64,000 nt of DNA, from NCBI GenBank assembly GCA_024349245.1, contig JALDNG010000860.1, positions 1 through 64,000 of the forward strand, in the 5' to 3' direction. A model generated the notes under the pieces. That model saw only the letters and a list, made by a program, of their open reading frames with translations, was not told the origin of the DNA and did no database searches. Positions 47,771 to 60,943 of this stretch are shown in pieces (position 1 is the first letter of the stretch; every line of letters starts with the position of its first letter). The DNA comes from Neodontobutis hainanensis. Lineage: Eukaryota; Chordata; Actinopteri; Gobiiformes; Odontobutidae. Position numbers and translations under genes: made by a program.

Positions 47771-50351
47771 GTGGTTTAAAAAACCTATGTGTCAACAAAT
47801 AACCCGAATAATTAAATCTATTTTAAATCATGAGCGGATCTATGTTTGATTTTTTTGAAAAAAATATTTCAAAATAATTTCAAACTATGAAATATCATAG
47901 AATAAACTTTCGAAACCTAGTTCGCATAGTTAGCTTTAAAAATAAGATTTCATTATATTTTCTTGAGTTTATAGAAGGAAGTTAATGGTTGGTTTATAAA
48001 AATAAGCATGTTCAACTTTTCTAACATGGTAGTTGAGGTGAAAATTACGAATGCTTTTTTAATATTTTTTGATAGTTTTGAGTTTAATGTTGGAAGAAAA
48101 TAATTTTTTAGAAAAATATCAAATTTATATGTTTAAATTTAAGTTTTAACCGAAACTCTCCATTATAATCTCTCCTTGTCTCGAAAAGTCAAATAATATT
48201 TGCAGGCTGACAGAATTCATAAGAAATAATGAATTAATGAAAGAATTTTAAAATTTAAAATAATTGAATTATAATTATCGAAATTACATTTTAATCTTTA
48301 CTTTCCTATTTTACTTTAAATAGTTGTAAAAGATTATATTTTGTAAATTATTTTCATATTTATTTTCAATTGTTAAGATGAATTAGAATTTTTATTTTTT
48401 ATAAAATTTTCATTGTCAATTTGTAAACGCAGTTGATCATGGAATTATTAAAGAAAACATCCATTTAAGTTTATTTTAGTTTTTTTAATGATAGATTCCT
48501 CAACTCAAATCGAAGATTCATATTTTATGAAATTTACTAAAATATCTGTTTCTCAGAAGCTATAACCGGGATGATAATATGTTGGAAAAAATACTACTGA
48601 TATTTATAAAAATTGGTTTATCTTTAGAGAATGGGAAAACATGTAAAATTGTTTTGAGAAGGGTTTAATTTTGTCAGATTACTAAAATACTCAAGAAATC
48701 CCTTCAATAGATACGACAACTTATCACAAAGGTTATAAGTGATATTAAAAAAACTCGTTAAGAACTAAAAAATGAAAAAAACATATTATTTCTCAATTAT
48801 ATTCAAATACCTGAAAAAACCTCTGTAACTCGAATCCGAAAAAAATTTTAAATCGATTCTAGAAGAGGAAATTTTCTGATAATTTATTTCACACGATGTG
48901 TAAAAAATACAATTCAGTTCAATTATTTTTTCAAATATAATAAAATGTATAATTTACATATTTCTTTATATTTAAACACATATTTTATGAGAAAAATATT
49001 TTTTGGAAAACGAGTTGTGGAATACATATTTTTGAATCTAATAAGCTTTGTTTTGAAAATTTTTGAGTGGTTTTAGTTATCGAAAAATTGTTCTGAAGAA
49101 AATTTGTGCTGGCAACAATATACTCATGATTAAGCGTGAGAATTTCGTAAAATTGGCAATCGATTTACAATTTAAATTTATTAGAAATGCATGAAAAAGT
49201 TTCGAATTAAATCAAATATAACTCAAAACGATAATTAACTTAGGCATACATTTCAATACATTTTTTCTTTTTTTAAATTAGATGTAAATAAATCTTTTTT
49301 TATTTTAAAATTTGATGCCTTGAAGTCAACGATAGAATAAAGCAGCCTCTTGACAATAAAAGGATCTGGTGAGAATATTCCTACTTCTTTTTTACGTTTA
49401 ACCCAGTTAACTAAATAGTCTTTAAAAATTTTTTAAAATTTCTAGAATAATTTTAAATAAAAACCATGTGTTTTTCGAACGTTTCCTTAATTGCAGAAAA
49501 ACATATCAGCGCACGATTAGATCGAAAAATTTATTTACTATGTTGGCATACTGAGGTATATGCCAGGATAGATTGAATTGGCGCTAAGGTGTCAAGTGGA
49601 GTTGAACATTGGTGAGCGATTGTTAAGTCGATGATCGCCTAATGCTTAACTCGTCTTTTTTGAAAAATAACTGTCTACATTTTTGTTTGAATGGATTTTT
49701 AAATATTTTATAACAGACGTTTAGTTTTGTCGATGATGAGCAAACGAAATTTTATTATTTTAACATATATTAATGCCCAACGAAACAAGATTCATTTTTC
49801 AATGAAGTGTAAGACTTTATAAAGAATTTTCAAAATTTGATTTTGGTTTCAAAGAATTATATCTTTGAAACTTCCATGTTAAATTAAACTAGTGTGATGT
49901 GATTAAAAACATATAAACTTCTGTTTTTGGAGTATATTAGCAATAAATTTAAAGAACAGTATAAGATCTTTCATTTTGATGATTTAAAATTGCAAATAAC
50001 AATTCGCTTTTTCAATTAAAAAGTTTGAAATAATTTTTAGGAATTATAAACATGATAGTCGTAATAAATTAATGAAAATCTAAGTTAAAAAAATTAAAAT
50101 TACCAATGAAATCTAGCATCGCCTTTCTATCATATAAAATTAATACCATCTATTTTCAGTGAAGAACATTCCGTTTTCCTTTTTATTTGACTTATCTAGT
50201 GGGAATTATTGAGCGCTTGTGAAACGAATGGCTTAATTGAATGTTTATAGGTTAGTGGAACAAAGTATAGGACTCTCCTTTCTAGTTTAGGAAACACAAA
50301 AAAGCTGTTATTTCCAGAAACACACATTAACTTTGAGTGTAGGTTTCTATC
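47771..50351. other. AT-rich spacer with a coding scrap
   Basis: At about 49546-49660 a frame reads VGILRYMPG, stop, IELALRCQVELNIGERLLSR, possibly an exon. No splice context is convincing. The remainder is AT-rich without supported features. Confidence 0.3.
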
Positions 50352-50532
50352 ATGGGTCGGAATAGAGTGAGGTTTTTCTTGAAATCAGACGATACTGAGA
50401 ATTTTTCAAGTCAATCATGTCTAGAGGTAAAAATTTAGTTCATTAAAACCGCACTAAAGAGCTAAATAAATGTAAACTACCTAGGAAGAAGCTATAATAA
50501 CTTTTATTCCTCCTCGATCACAAAAAATGTGA
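50352..50532 (+). CDS. Candidate small two-exon gene, unidentified
   Basis: Exon 1 (50352-50426) starts at ATG and reads MGRNRVRFFLKSDDTENFSS, ending CLE at a GTAAAA donor. A 58-bp intron (50427-50484, acceptor AACTACCTAG) joins in phase 0 to EEAIITFIPPRSQKM and a TGA at 50530-50532. A third coding-like segment, DDVKSSLMETILKNIYITTD, lies at 50580-50640 but cannot be joined with a clean acceptor. The short intron and phase agreement are the main evidence. The product is unknown. Confidence 0.3.
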
Positions 50533-50639
50533 ATTTCCAAAATATCTAAATTTTATTCTTCTCTTTTTTTTTGAAATCGACGATGTGAAGAGTTCACTTA
50601 TGGAGACAATTTTGAAAAACATATATATTACCACTGACA

Positions 50640-52454
50640 ATTAATCTTGATTGTGTTTGTAATTTCGATTTGTTAAATAAAATCATTCAAAATCGCGTGT
50701 GAAGAAGGAATAGTTTTAACGTTCTAAATCAAGCCGATGAACATTTTCGATTGAACAGTTTTTCTATTTTCCGTTGATTCCTGTTCCATTCAACGGTTTC
50801 ATAATTTTATTGAATTATCACTTTGATACCGTCAAGTTAATTTTTTTCAACAACACAGAATTTTGAAATAAATTTATTAATTTCGACTTATACTTATGTT
50901 GACAAATTCACCATATCGGGAAAAAGATTTGAGAAATTATTTTTGTATTGAATCATTTCGTAAGTACCTATTCAAGTTGCAAAGATCTATTTAATAAAAC
51001 TTAAATTTTGTAAATCATAAATAATTAATATTTTTAATTTATGTATAAAATTTAACAAAATATTTTTTCATAAAATAGAAATAAATAATTGATGAGAATA
51101 TTAATGATGAAGTAGTTTGCAGATAAATTATTATCAAGGAGGTTTTGATCATCTACATTGTTTTTCGGCCATTCTTGTAAAAAGAACCAAATGATAGAAT
51201 AACCAAAAAAAGGTCGATGAAGAAAAAATTTTTTCACTCCAACTAAATGATTTAAATAAATCAAAATTATATTTTATAGCGTGCATTTAATTGATTAAAA
51301 GTAATAAATTTAACTTTTCATGGTATTTACCTAATAATTACGTATGGAATACTTTTCGAATTCTCAAAGTATTCACAATAATGGGATATTATCCTGCTGA
51401 TATAAAATCGTGAAAAAACAGGTATTTTATTCCTTACTTGGTAATCATTTCATCATCTATAAACACTATAATTTTGGTTCTATCATTATTAAAAATTAAA
51501 ATAGGGAGAAAGAAATAGTGATCAGTAAAAGCTGATTTCAATTTAAATCTTAATAGGAAAAATCTTCGAATAAAGTACAGGCTTGTATTTTCAGTGATAC
51601 AAAAATCTTTAAATTTGATAAACGCTTTTACTGGCAAATTTGCGACTGATTGATGTTTTTAAAGAAACGTAAAAAGTTATCATCGATATATTTTTGATAT
51701 TAATTCAAATACTATTTAAAAATAATTTTTCATTTATTTATAAAAATAGGATTTTAAACTTACTTGCGAATTTTAAATAAAATTCAGTTCAAATTTTACT
51801 CTGAAATAAAATATTTAATCAGATAATCCTTCGTAGGAAGAGAACATGAAATTTATGGATTGAACATACATTAAATCCTTCTAAACATGAGAGGAACCAT
51901 CCAAATATAACGTTGTTTACAATTATACATTTAAAAAAGCAACCTAATAATATTTTCTTTTTAAAATAACCTGATTTTACTCTTCATTTAACAAATATGG
52001 AATTCGGTTTTATTTGAAGTATTGTTATAGTTTTAAGATGAATTTTGTCAAAAAGCATTAAAGGTTGATCTTCATCCTGATAATTGAAGTGAACCTGATT
52101 TTGAAATTATTCACTGCTGGTAGTTATCATATCACAAATTTATTTTAATTAAATTTTTAATAAGTGATACATAAAAAAATAAAATTGATATTCTCTTTAA
52201 GACGATTAGCACTCACCCTCAAGTATCTAGCTAAATCAAATTTATTTTTCACGTATGTAAATGAGCCCGTATAAACCATAAGATATTTGGAAACTTATTT
52301 TAAGTTTTGAAATTTAGGTTGAAAAGAGCATACTTTGCTAACCTGGCTCATTTCACAATTGAGCTCTTTAATTTAAAAATGATGACAATGTAAAAATAAG
52401 ATTAAATTAAACGAATTATCACACAGATTTGGACGATGGATGTAACGGTCGCCA
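50640..52454. other. AT-rich spacer
   Basis: Frames at 51052-51264 and 51434-51637 (-) have ordinary AT-driven composition. Nothing supported until the MULE border. Confidence 0.4.
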
Positions 52455-52481
52455 GACCCTTAGTCACGCGAAACTTAATCA
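52455..52481 (+). repeat. Candidate left terminal inverted repeat of MULE copy 2
   Basis: GACCCTTAGTCACGCGAAAC followed by TTAATCA. The reverse complement of 54172-54199 begins GACACTTAGTCGCATTTAG and also ends TTAATCA. A 9-bp target duplication was not evident, so this remains a suggestion. Confidence 0.3.
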
Positions 52482-54157
52482 CCAACTTGTTATCACATTC
52501 ACACATGTAAAAAACGAATTAACTGCGCCCGGCGATAAACGTCATCAGTACGCTTTCACTGTTAAAATACCACCATAAAGGTTATACTGGTATACTTATC
52601 TATTTTGTAAAATTTATGATATAAAAATAAAACTGTTGAAATGATCAAGGTAAAATCGCTTAGCATCTCATGGTCTGCCCATGCAGGTAATTTATCAAAA
52701 ATTAATCTTCAGATCATAGTTGTATAACAATAACTGCAAATAAAATTAAATTTAGAATTAAGTTAGAAGCCAAACCGTATGTGTAACACAAGTAATGTGA
52801 ATCTGAAAGATTAGGAATACTCGATTTGAAATATTGAATCGAGTTGCAAATCATTCTAAAACAACCAATGTCAGGACCGTATAACCACCAAAAATAATGA
52901 AGGAGCGGGCGACTGTCATCCAATTAATCAAGATGGTAACAATAAGAACATTTTAGTGCAATATGTTGTGGTTTAGATTAAGTATAGAATGGCAGTATTT
53001 TCGGCTACAACAACTGCTATTAAAGGCCCTTTAAGTACACACCTTGAGTCAAACATACTCCTCGCCATACCGAAGAAAATGTCTCTTAAGAGGACATTGC
53101 ACAAGAAGCATCTTAAGCTTCAGGCTTAGTTATCGACATCACTTCAGCCCCCTCCAACAAATATGCCATTCAATGTTCCAGAGGAATTTCAGTAAACGAT
53201 TTTATACGATTCCAGTTCGAGAATTGACCGGTTGTTTATTCTGGGAAATTACGAGCTAAACGTTGGATAACAGACAGAACATTCACGGTGGTACCATCGA
53301 TATTAACTTAATTATACAGCCTTCGTTAAGAATTTGTGGTGGGAATACATTCTGCCTCCATTTACTGCTTTGGAAAACAAAAACGAGACCATTATACAAT
53401 CGCATCAAGGATGCAGCTTTGAGAATTTTTCCTCTGATAGTGTATGAGAGAATACTTCTTGATTTGGACAGTGCAGCAATGAGTGCATTCAAAACAGTAT
53501 ATCCAAACGCAAATGTTTTAGGCAGTTATTTTCATCTCATTCTAACTGTCATAAGAAAAGTGAACTAAATCGGATTAAAAACGGATTTTAGAAATTTGAA
53601 AACTTCCTAATGGCTTTACATGGCTAACCTGATTTCACTATGGTTCCATCTGATGTAATTAACGCTTTTCTGAGATAAGTTAATTCTCCTGGCCATGGGA
53701 CGATACTGAGGCTTCTGTCTAATTTTGTGCACACATATATTCGAGGCAGATGGCGTGGAGGACGTGATCAGAAGTAAGCATTGCAATCCTTCAAATCGAA
53801 TGGTTGAATCATTTTTCTTTTGCATTGAATGGAGTTACAAGAAATCTAAACCATTTAAATGGCTAGCAATCAGCACAATGTACACTTTCATATTTCACCA
53901 CCATAAGCAATGGACATTTATGAAGAGACAAGATAAAGGTTATTCTATCAGCATTTTACAGGATATTTCTGGTATTTAACGAACTGCTAGAGCTACATCC
54001 GGTTCTAAAATAACTGGTGTGCAATGCAGTTGCTCGATACTCCAAGAGTGAAATTTTTGTTCCCCTTATATGACAGATTTATCTCAGTTCATCGCTCATC
54101 CGTCCCTATTATCAATTAAATTTTCAAAAATTATTTATAAGGTACAATAATCCTGTG

Positions 54158-54199
54158 ACTTAGTCGCAGTATGATTAAATCTAAATGCGACTAAGTGTC
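54158..54199. repeat. Hairpin and candidate right terminal inverted repeat of MULE copy 2
   Basis: ACTTAGTCGCA (54158-54168) and its exact reverse complement TGCGACTAAGT (54186-54196) flank a 17-nt loop, forming a perfect 11-bp stem. The outer arm also pairs with 52455-52481. It sits about 140 bp beyond the last recognisable transposase codons. Confidence 0.4.
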
Positions 54200-57100
54200 G
54201 TAAACCATAGGTATCATTATCCAAAAAGCATCCTCTTGAATCTAAACTAAATGCTATTTTGCATTTCCGAATTACCTAACGTCTTTTTTAAAAAATGAAT
54301 CCTGTTTTCAAAAAGTAGACAATTCCAAAACTATATTTGAGTCTTAGGAAACGCTAAAAAATCAAATAATTCATCTGTCGAAGAAAATAAAAACTGAAGA
54401 ATTTGAGCAGAAAACCCGTAATCCAAGAATTAAAATACATTTGTCCAACCAATTTTGATTATATGCATGAAAATACTTTAAAAATACCTCTTTAGAAAGG
54501 TAAATAGATTTAAAAAACAAATTTATTTCGACTATTTAACAAAGAGCAAAATATCGAAAGTTTATGTCGAAGCAAAACTGCATTTTTATCTCATTTCTAT
54601 GTCACTATTATCCTTCGTAGCCAAGAGGCTTTTTCCCCTTAGATAAATTTCTCCAATATTTGATGGATTCAATTTCTTGACCAGTTTTTCGTTGAATAAA
54701 GAATGCCCTTTTTCATTGAATAATTTAAAAAAATTACAATATGAAATTTTTACTTTTTCGTTTGTTAAAATCAAAATAAACATCAAAAATAAATTTGTCA
54801 AAAATAAATTCTTTCGAAATTCCAAAAAATAAAGAATCAAAACAATAAAAAGAAATGTAAATATTTTAATGAGTTAGAGACTTAGCAAATCGAAATATAA
54901 AATTTTTTATAAGTTTCAAATGATTTTAAAGAATAACGGTAGATACGTTGTTTGAGTTCATTATCAGTCCTCTGTGAGTAGAAAAAAGAATACCTCAATC
55001 AGTTTTTCACACTTGCCGACTTCCTAAAATTAAAAAAACCGACGAAGTCCAAAAAATTTAAAAATACGCTTCAAAAGAAAAATATACACGAAGAAAAAAT
55101 GAATCGAATAAAAATAATAAAACAGAAAATAGTTAATCTAAGTTTTGATAAAAGCTTAAAAAAAACATTTTTAAGATGAGGTTCATTTTTACGAAGCTGA
55201 AATTTATCAACGAAAACATCTCGCATCATACCCCTGTATATTCCAGTTGACGTTCATAAATCTATTTTCAAACATATTCAATTACAACTTTGCCTTTAGA
55301 AAAACATGAATCAATAGTCTAAAACAAATTTCAGGTTAAAAGATTTGTTAGAAAATGAAAAATCTAACCCTTACGAAATGTTAAAAGAAAAAAAAAATAT
55401 TTTGTTCATCATAACTTTAAAAATATCTTCAAGCATTGGTACATTAAATAGTTAAGACATTTTTTCGTGAAAATTATGCCATCGAGATATGAAGATATTT
55501 TAAAAAATTAAAAAATACAAATTAGAACAAAATTAAATACTTCTAGATACAATTCCATGTTTTCTTCAGGATCTCTATCTGATGAAAACTGTTCGATTTG
55601 GGATAACAGTGATAGAACTATCTTGAAATAAAACAAATTGAAACTTTTGTGGGTAAAACTATTTCTTAAAAACATACTTCGTAAAATAGAAAGGAAAAAG
55701 CACAATAAACTAATTTATTTAAGAAAAATATTTTAACCGAATAATTTGGTAACATTTTATTTCCAGGTAAATTATTTAAAGTTTACAGCTTGTATCTTGT
55801 CTAGCTCATCCCAAGACTGAATAGTTAAAATCGATAACTCGTTCGATAGCGTGTTGCAAAACATTTTTCGTCTAAAATAGAAAATGATTTTCACATTTCA
55901 TAAAAAAATTGAACGATGAGTTGTTAATAATTAATCAAACGGAGTCATTCGAGACAGAAATTAACAAGTTAAGAAAAGACAAATCAAAATAATGAAAAGT
56001 GCGTTAAAGCTCAAAAAGTCAATTATAATTTATTATTATCACATTGCGTTATAAGAATGAAAAAAAATTTTTGGTAGAAATTTAAAAAAATTAGAATTGT
56101 TAACCATAAATACCAGTTCATGGCCATTGAGAAATTTCACGAGTGTCTATATGATAAATTAGAATGTACATCGAAGTTCGCCTTCTTTATCTAAACTTTT
56201 ATATCGTACAAAATAAATATTTTCAATGTCGATTTAGGACATTTAAAATTACATAACTTCGATATTCAAACAAAATACAAGTTTTTAAAAATATATAAGA
56301 ATTTAACTTTTTGAAAATCTTAAAAACGGCACCAACTTTCAATTTTAAATGACAAAACCACCTCAGGATATTTCTCTCCGTCGTGGTAATCGCACACATG
56401 ATCAACCTTTTAAAGATATAACCCTACGTCTACGGGTTGAAGATTAAAGCAAAAGTCCTGTGGATAATTGATGTTTATAATGTATCATGTAAAAAATTAA
56501 AATGGAAAATATACTCAACGTACACAAAATTCTAATGTCTCTTCTCGAGTCAGATATGAGTCCATCTTTGATAATTTATATAATATATTTATGCAGCAAT
56601 TAAAACTCATCGAAAACATGCTTTATACAAATTTGAAATTTTAAGGAAACTACGAAATAAAATCGAGTATAAATGAACAAAGCGTTGGTATAAACAAACG
56701 AATGGTTTAAAAATTACACCAACCTAAGTCAATATTTTTAACTACTTAACTGTCAAATCATTAATTTTACTGAAAAACAAAAACGTTGACTTTAAAATCT
56801 TCATCCAATTCAAAAATCAAAGAAAACAAAGTTTTTGAGGAAATATCAAGAAATGCGAAATATATCTTTACAAACACGTCGAAATATATTACACATATTA
56901 TTTAATTAAAAATACCTCTTTTACTGCCAAATGCAAAATTAAAACACGCAGAAACATGATGACAAAAACCGCTAATCTCTTTCGGAGTAATATCACTTGT
57001 GTGAAATTTTCTAAATTCGTGACGTCATATTTGAAAAATTAATTTGGCTTTTTTAGTGTTAAAAGTCTGTTAAAATAGAATCTGAAGTTATTTCCTTTCT

Positions 57101-59030
57101 TAATAAAATTAATGTATAAGTATGTCTGAATATCGATAAAATTTTGTATACTTTAGGAGTTATCACTGATTTTTTTATAATTAAATTGTCTTGAAAATTT
57201 TTATTCTTAAAAATGAAATATATGACTTAGTAAGTTTTAAAAATTTTTAATAAATAAAATAAATTTAGATCTTTTTTACTTTAACATAAATCAACATGTT
57301 GATAAGTTTTTAGAATCATTCTTAAGACATTGTTGAATTATATTATATTTCGAGCCTTTTTAAATATTAAATAATAATTTTATTATAAAAGTAACAAATT
57401 TTTTAGAAATTATATTTTCATCTCCATTAAATATTATAATTCATGAAGGTAATTTTTTTTACAAATCTTCAAGAGTATATACTAAAATAATTCATAATAG
57501 CACGCTCGAGATTTAAAGACTAAGAGGTTCTCTGATGAATTATTTTCTCAAAATAACATCGCATAAAATCTATCTAAAGACTAAATTAAGAATACCCGAC
57601 ATACTAATTAGATTCGCTTTTGTGGAACATCTATCCCTACTTTTGATAGATATTAACGGTTTATCATATTAGCATGTGGAAAATATCTTGATAAATATAC
57701 CGTTTTCAACAATTAAAAAAACACGCGAGATCAATTTTTATTAGACAAAAATAAAATATATTTTAAATACGCATGTTCAAAATCACAGAAAATTTTTTTT
57801 ATATTTTAACAATTCACAATTTTAAGAGTTTTATTAACAAAAACTATTTTTACGTCGAGATGCAAATCGTTGATTTTCAATTTTACATGCATTTAGATCT
57901 CAATATATTTTAACCATCTCTCTTTTAGCAATTTAATACTTTCAAATTTGTTGAACACGTTCATTCATACGTTTAATGGCAATACATTGATATGTTTATT
58001 TTGTTAATTCACTGATTTATATAAGATTTTTCTTTTGAAAAAAATATTAATGCCATGCGTAAAATAATGTTAAAATCTCTTTTCTAAATATAATAGACGC
58101 GGATATTTAGCCTAACGAGGCTGATATATAAAATGAGCAGTCTTATTGTCACAGAAAAGTATTAAAATGCACATATTGTAAAATTCGACGATATTTGCAA
58201 ACCGTTTCAGAGTTAAATTTTTCTCTTATGTAATGTATAAAGCATTTTATGTTTAGGTCAGAAATGATTTATTCATAACTTCCCTGAAGTAAATATGTAA
58301 ACATTTAGGAATGAGGAATTATTATATTTACCATCATGGACAGAATTGATAATTTCATCTAAGATATTAGGAGACGTCTGTTGTAAGTATTTTTACTTTA
58401 TCTAAAGTTTTTATGTTGTAAAATCCTTTTCCTCGTTTCAATCCCGAGAGTGTAGTTTTAGAGTAAAATGGCATTTCTGGCACGTCATTGGTTTGTAAAT
58501 TATTCTCATAGGTATGGCAGTGGATTAAGAAACGGTTAAATCGTAGTTAAAATAATTATACTCTGTTTCTTGATATTTAATTGCATTTAAGGTGTTGAAC
58601 TCTCTTGGTTATTAAATTAATTCACATAAAAGCTATTTATGAAAATTTGGCTATTATGCAATTTATGTATGATGGAAAGCTAAATTCAGGTTGGGATATT
58701 AATATGTTTTAAAATTCATTTAATTCAAAAAAATAACTGTGACAACAGATTCTAGTTTACTAGAGTATCGCATAAGTTATCTTTATCAAATTTCAGCTGC
58801 CGTACTTTGTGTTGATCCGAATGTCGGATTGTTAGCTTAATGAGGTTCGTCATGTGTCTTGATTATTTTTATTGCAAAGATATAATCGTATAGTTTTAAT
58901 TGAGTTTTATGATTCAATCTATGATCATGCTTAGACAGTATCTTCATCTATATATCCAATTACTACACCATGAAGATTTAAACACGTTACATTAAAAAAT
59001 ACTACTATGTGAGTGATTTGACACTGGTAT
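54200..59030. other. AT-rich spacer
   Basis: Frames at 54586-54840, 55508-55705 and 56223-56405 (-) show no domains and are AT-driven. No supported gene, RNA or element. Confidence 0.45.
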
Positions 59031-59031
59031 C

Positions 59032-59044
59032 TGCGCATGCGGCA
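59032..59044. promoter_or_regulatory. NRF-1-like palindrome TGCGCATGCGGCA
   Basis: The best match in the window to the NRF-1 consensus. No confident start codon lies immediately beside it. Minus-strand coding-like segments occur at 59205-59520 and the plus-strand multi-exon gene begins at 60936. Confidence 0.4.
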
Positions 59045-59204
59045 GAACTCTAAGTTTCTCTACAGACTGGTGTATGGCAAAGTTGAGATTTAATGAGCTC
59101 ATAAAATCGTTAAATACGCCTCAAAAACTATCGAAAAGTTAATTCATATATATATTTATTTAATTGAGATCCTAGCATAACTGACCTTATTATGTTAATT
59201 TTAC

Positions 59205-59520
59205 CTTTTGAGCCTATAAAAGATGTTGTGGACAATTTCATCAATAGTTTGACGATATCCAAGACGATAAAGGCGGTCAGTCAATCATGAATAAAGCAGG
59301 CGAATTATACTTTTTGTCTTATGTTTACCAGAATGGCTTTATATTTAACTTAGACTAATTCAGTTAAAAATATCTTTTCCTGTTTACCATCGCTTTCGAC
59401 AGCTAAAAATAAGAATGAGTTCCCTTGCAATCCAATCATGTTGTATTTACGTTACACAAACTCACCCGTCCATTTTATCATTTCTTCGTCGAACATCAAA
59501 TTTTGTTCAATTTGTAATTA
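59205..59520 (-). other. Exon-like segments, unidentified
   Basis: Minus-strand pieces: MFDEEMIKWTG near 59500 followed by a GTGAGT, MIGLQGNSFLFLAVESDGKQ near 59440, and RLYRLGYRQTIDEIVHNIFY at about 59285-59210 ending at a GTAAAA donor. Composition is strongly protein-like. No consistent splice chain was found and no family is recognised. Confidence 0.25.
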
Positions 59521-60933
59521 TCAAAATATGAGATCATAAGTCTCCACAAAATAATCCCCAATCAGCCAGAGTTTTGATTTTTGTAATTATCTGAAAACAT
59601 TCACAGAGCGTTTGTGAGATATCTTATAGTTTATCAAAAATAATTCCCAGAAAAATAACTAAGGTTACATACAAACGTGAGTAGATGAGGACAGATATTT
59701 AAAACTTATGAGAAAAAACATGAAAAATGAAAACTATCCATTTCTGTATCTTTTAAATATATGCTGCTTATTTTTGCCCTGCGATAACATATTTGATGAA
59801 TTGAGCTTATAAATTTCGATGGCATAAAAAATTAATTTGGTTCTCGGAATCTTGATGATGTCATTTAAGTTATTTCTATGATTATTGTTGATGTGTAGTT
59901 TTTAAGATTTGAGTACTTTGAACTATCGTTGGATAAGATTGACCAGAATTACATTTTTTATGTTAAAATTTGATGAAACATCTCTTAAGTTCAGAAAATT
60001 GTCATGGTTTTCGTATAAAACTTTTCTCAGTTTCTTTTGATAAAATACTCACCTGAGTTCATTTCAAACAAACGTAGGTATTTAAAAAAACGGAAAATAA
60101 CTTTTTTTAACGTTTCGTAAGCGATTTTATTGTGCTTTCGGCCTGATCGTTCGTCCGCGTCAAATAGTCATTAAAACTAATATAAACATAAAAATAATTA
60201 AAATAACGATACCTAATTTCAGAAACAAAGTTAATAAAAATAATTTTGATACTATAAGAGAAATGTTTTAAGGCATACAACGAAGAGATGAAAATATTTG
60301 CACGAAATTCATCAAAATATTTTCCAATGCGTATATTTTAATTTTATCTCTCGTTGAGCATGAAGGATTTCGAAGGAGCATGTCAAGCAATGACTATTAA
60401 CATACATTCTTGGATCCATCTTAAAAGTACAGATTTATATATTTTGAACTTAATGATCATTTTATCTTTTTATTGAGTTTTTATCAAGAAAACACAGGTT
60501 ATTCTATAAAAAATGCCAATTTAAGGTTAGTGGTTAGATTTGACATTGAAGGTTTATTACCACTTAAATCGTAAAAACTTAAGAACTGTTTTGTATCCCC
60601 TATGAATAATCTCAGGTTTTAACCCTAAAATTATGAAATATTCGTGTAGTTTCTGTCAAATTTGAAGATAACTCTACTGACTTAAGAGAATTATAATGAT
60701 AATATTTTCAAAACAACTTATTTTGAGTGACAAATACGCTGTAACATGCACTGCTTACTATCAGAGAGATTTGATGTTTTTCATACCGAAAAATACGTTT
60801 TTTTAATTATAATAAATTTTGGTTTTTCTTTGAATGTAAAAAAGCAAAATAAGTCACTTAAACGTAAATATTATTTATAAAAATGACGTCATAAATTCAG
60901 AAAAATACATATTTTGGATAAAAACCAGCGCCG
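59521..60933. other. AT-rich spacer
   Basis: Nothing supported upstream of the promoter-like GC patch at 60925-61000. Confidence 0.4.
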
Positions 60934-60943
60934 AAATGGCGGC
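60934..60943 (+). promoter_or_regulatory. YY1-like motif overlapping a start codon
   Basis: AAATGGCGGC matches the YY1 consensus that in animals often overlaps the start or 5' UTR of housekeeping genes. It contains the ATG at 60936 of the following gene. A second ATGGCGG follows at 60954. Confidence 0.4.

Larger units (their letters stand above)
52455..54199 (+). mobile_element. MULE transposon copy 2 (FLYWCH-like finger plus MULE transposase), broken
   Basis: A FLYWCH-like remnant with Cys/His spacing lies at about 52830-52935. The transposase core follows from about 53230: WITDRTFTVVPSILT (first acidic position), then at 53440-53568 ERILLDLDSAAMSAFKTVYP and NVLGSYFHLILTVIRKVN. This retains the Asp that copy 1 shows as Tyr; the usual Cys before the FHL turn is Ser. 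Later frames carry the HTYIRGRWRG segment near 53730 and ISILQDISG near 53960, both paralleled in copy 1. Stops and shifts make it non-autonomous. Borders are set by candidate terminal inverted repeats and are tentative. Confidence 0.7.

Noticed and set aside
52431..52590. 51-codon clean plus-strand frame (TDLDDGCNGRQ...)
   Set aside because: It straddles the candidate left terminal repeat of MULE copy 2 and has no ATG or splice context; judged fortuitous or transposon-derived.
53283..53492. Minus-strand frame in MULE copy 2
   Set aside because: Antisense of the transposase core.
59140..59160. TA-repeat tract as a microsatellite
   Set aside because: Only a few units long; ordinary for DNA this AT-rich.
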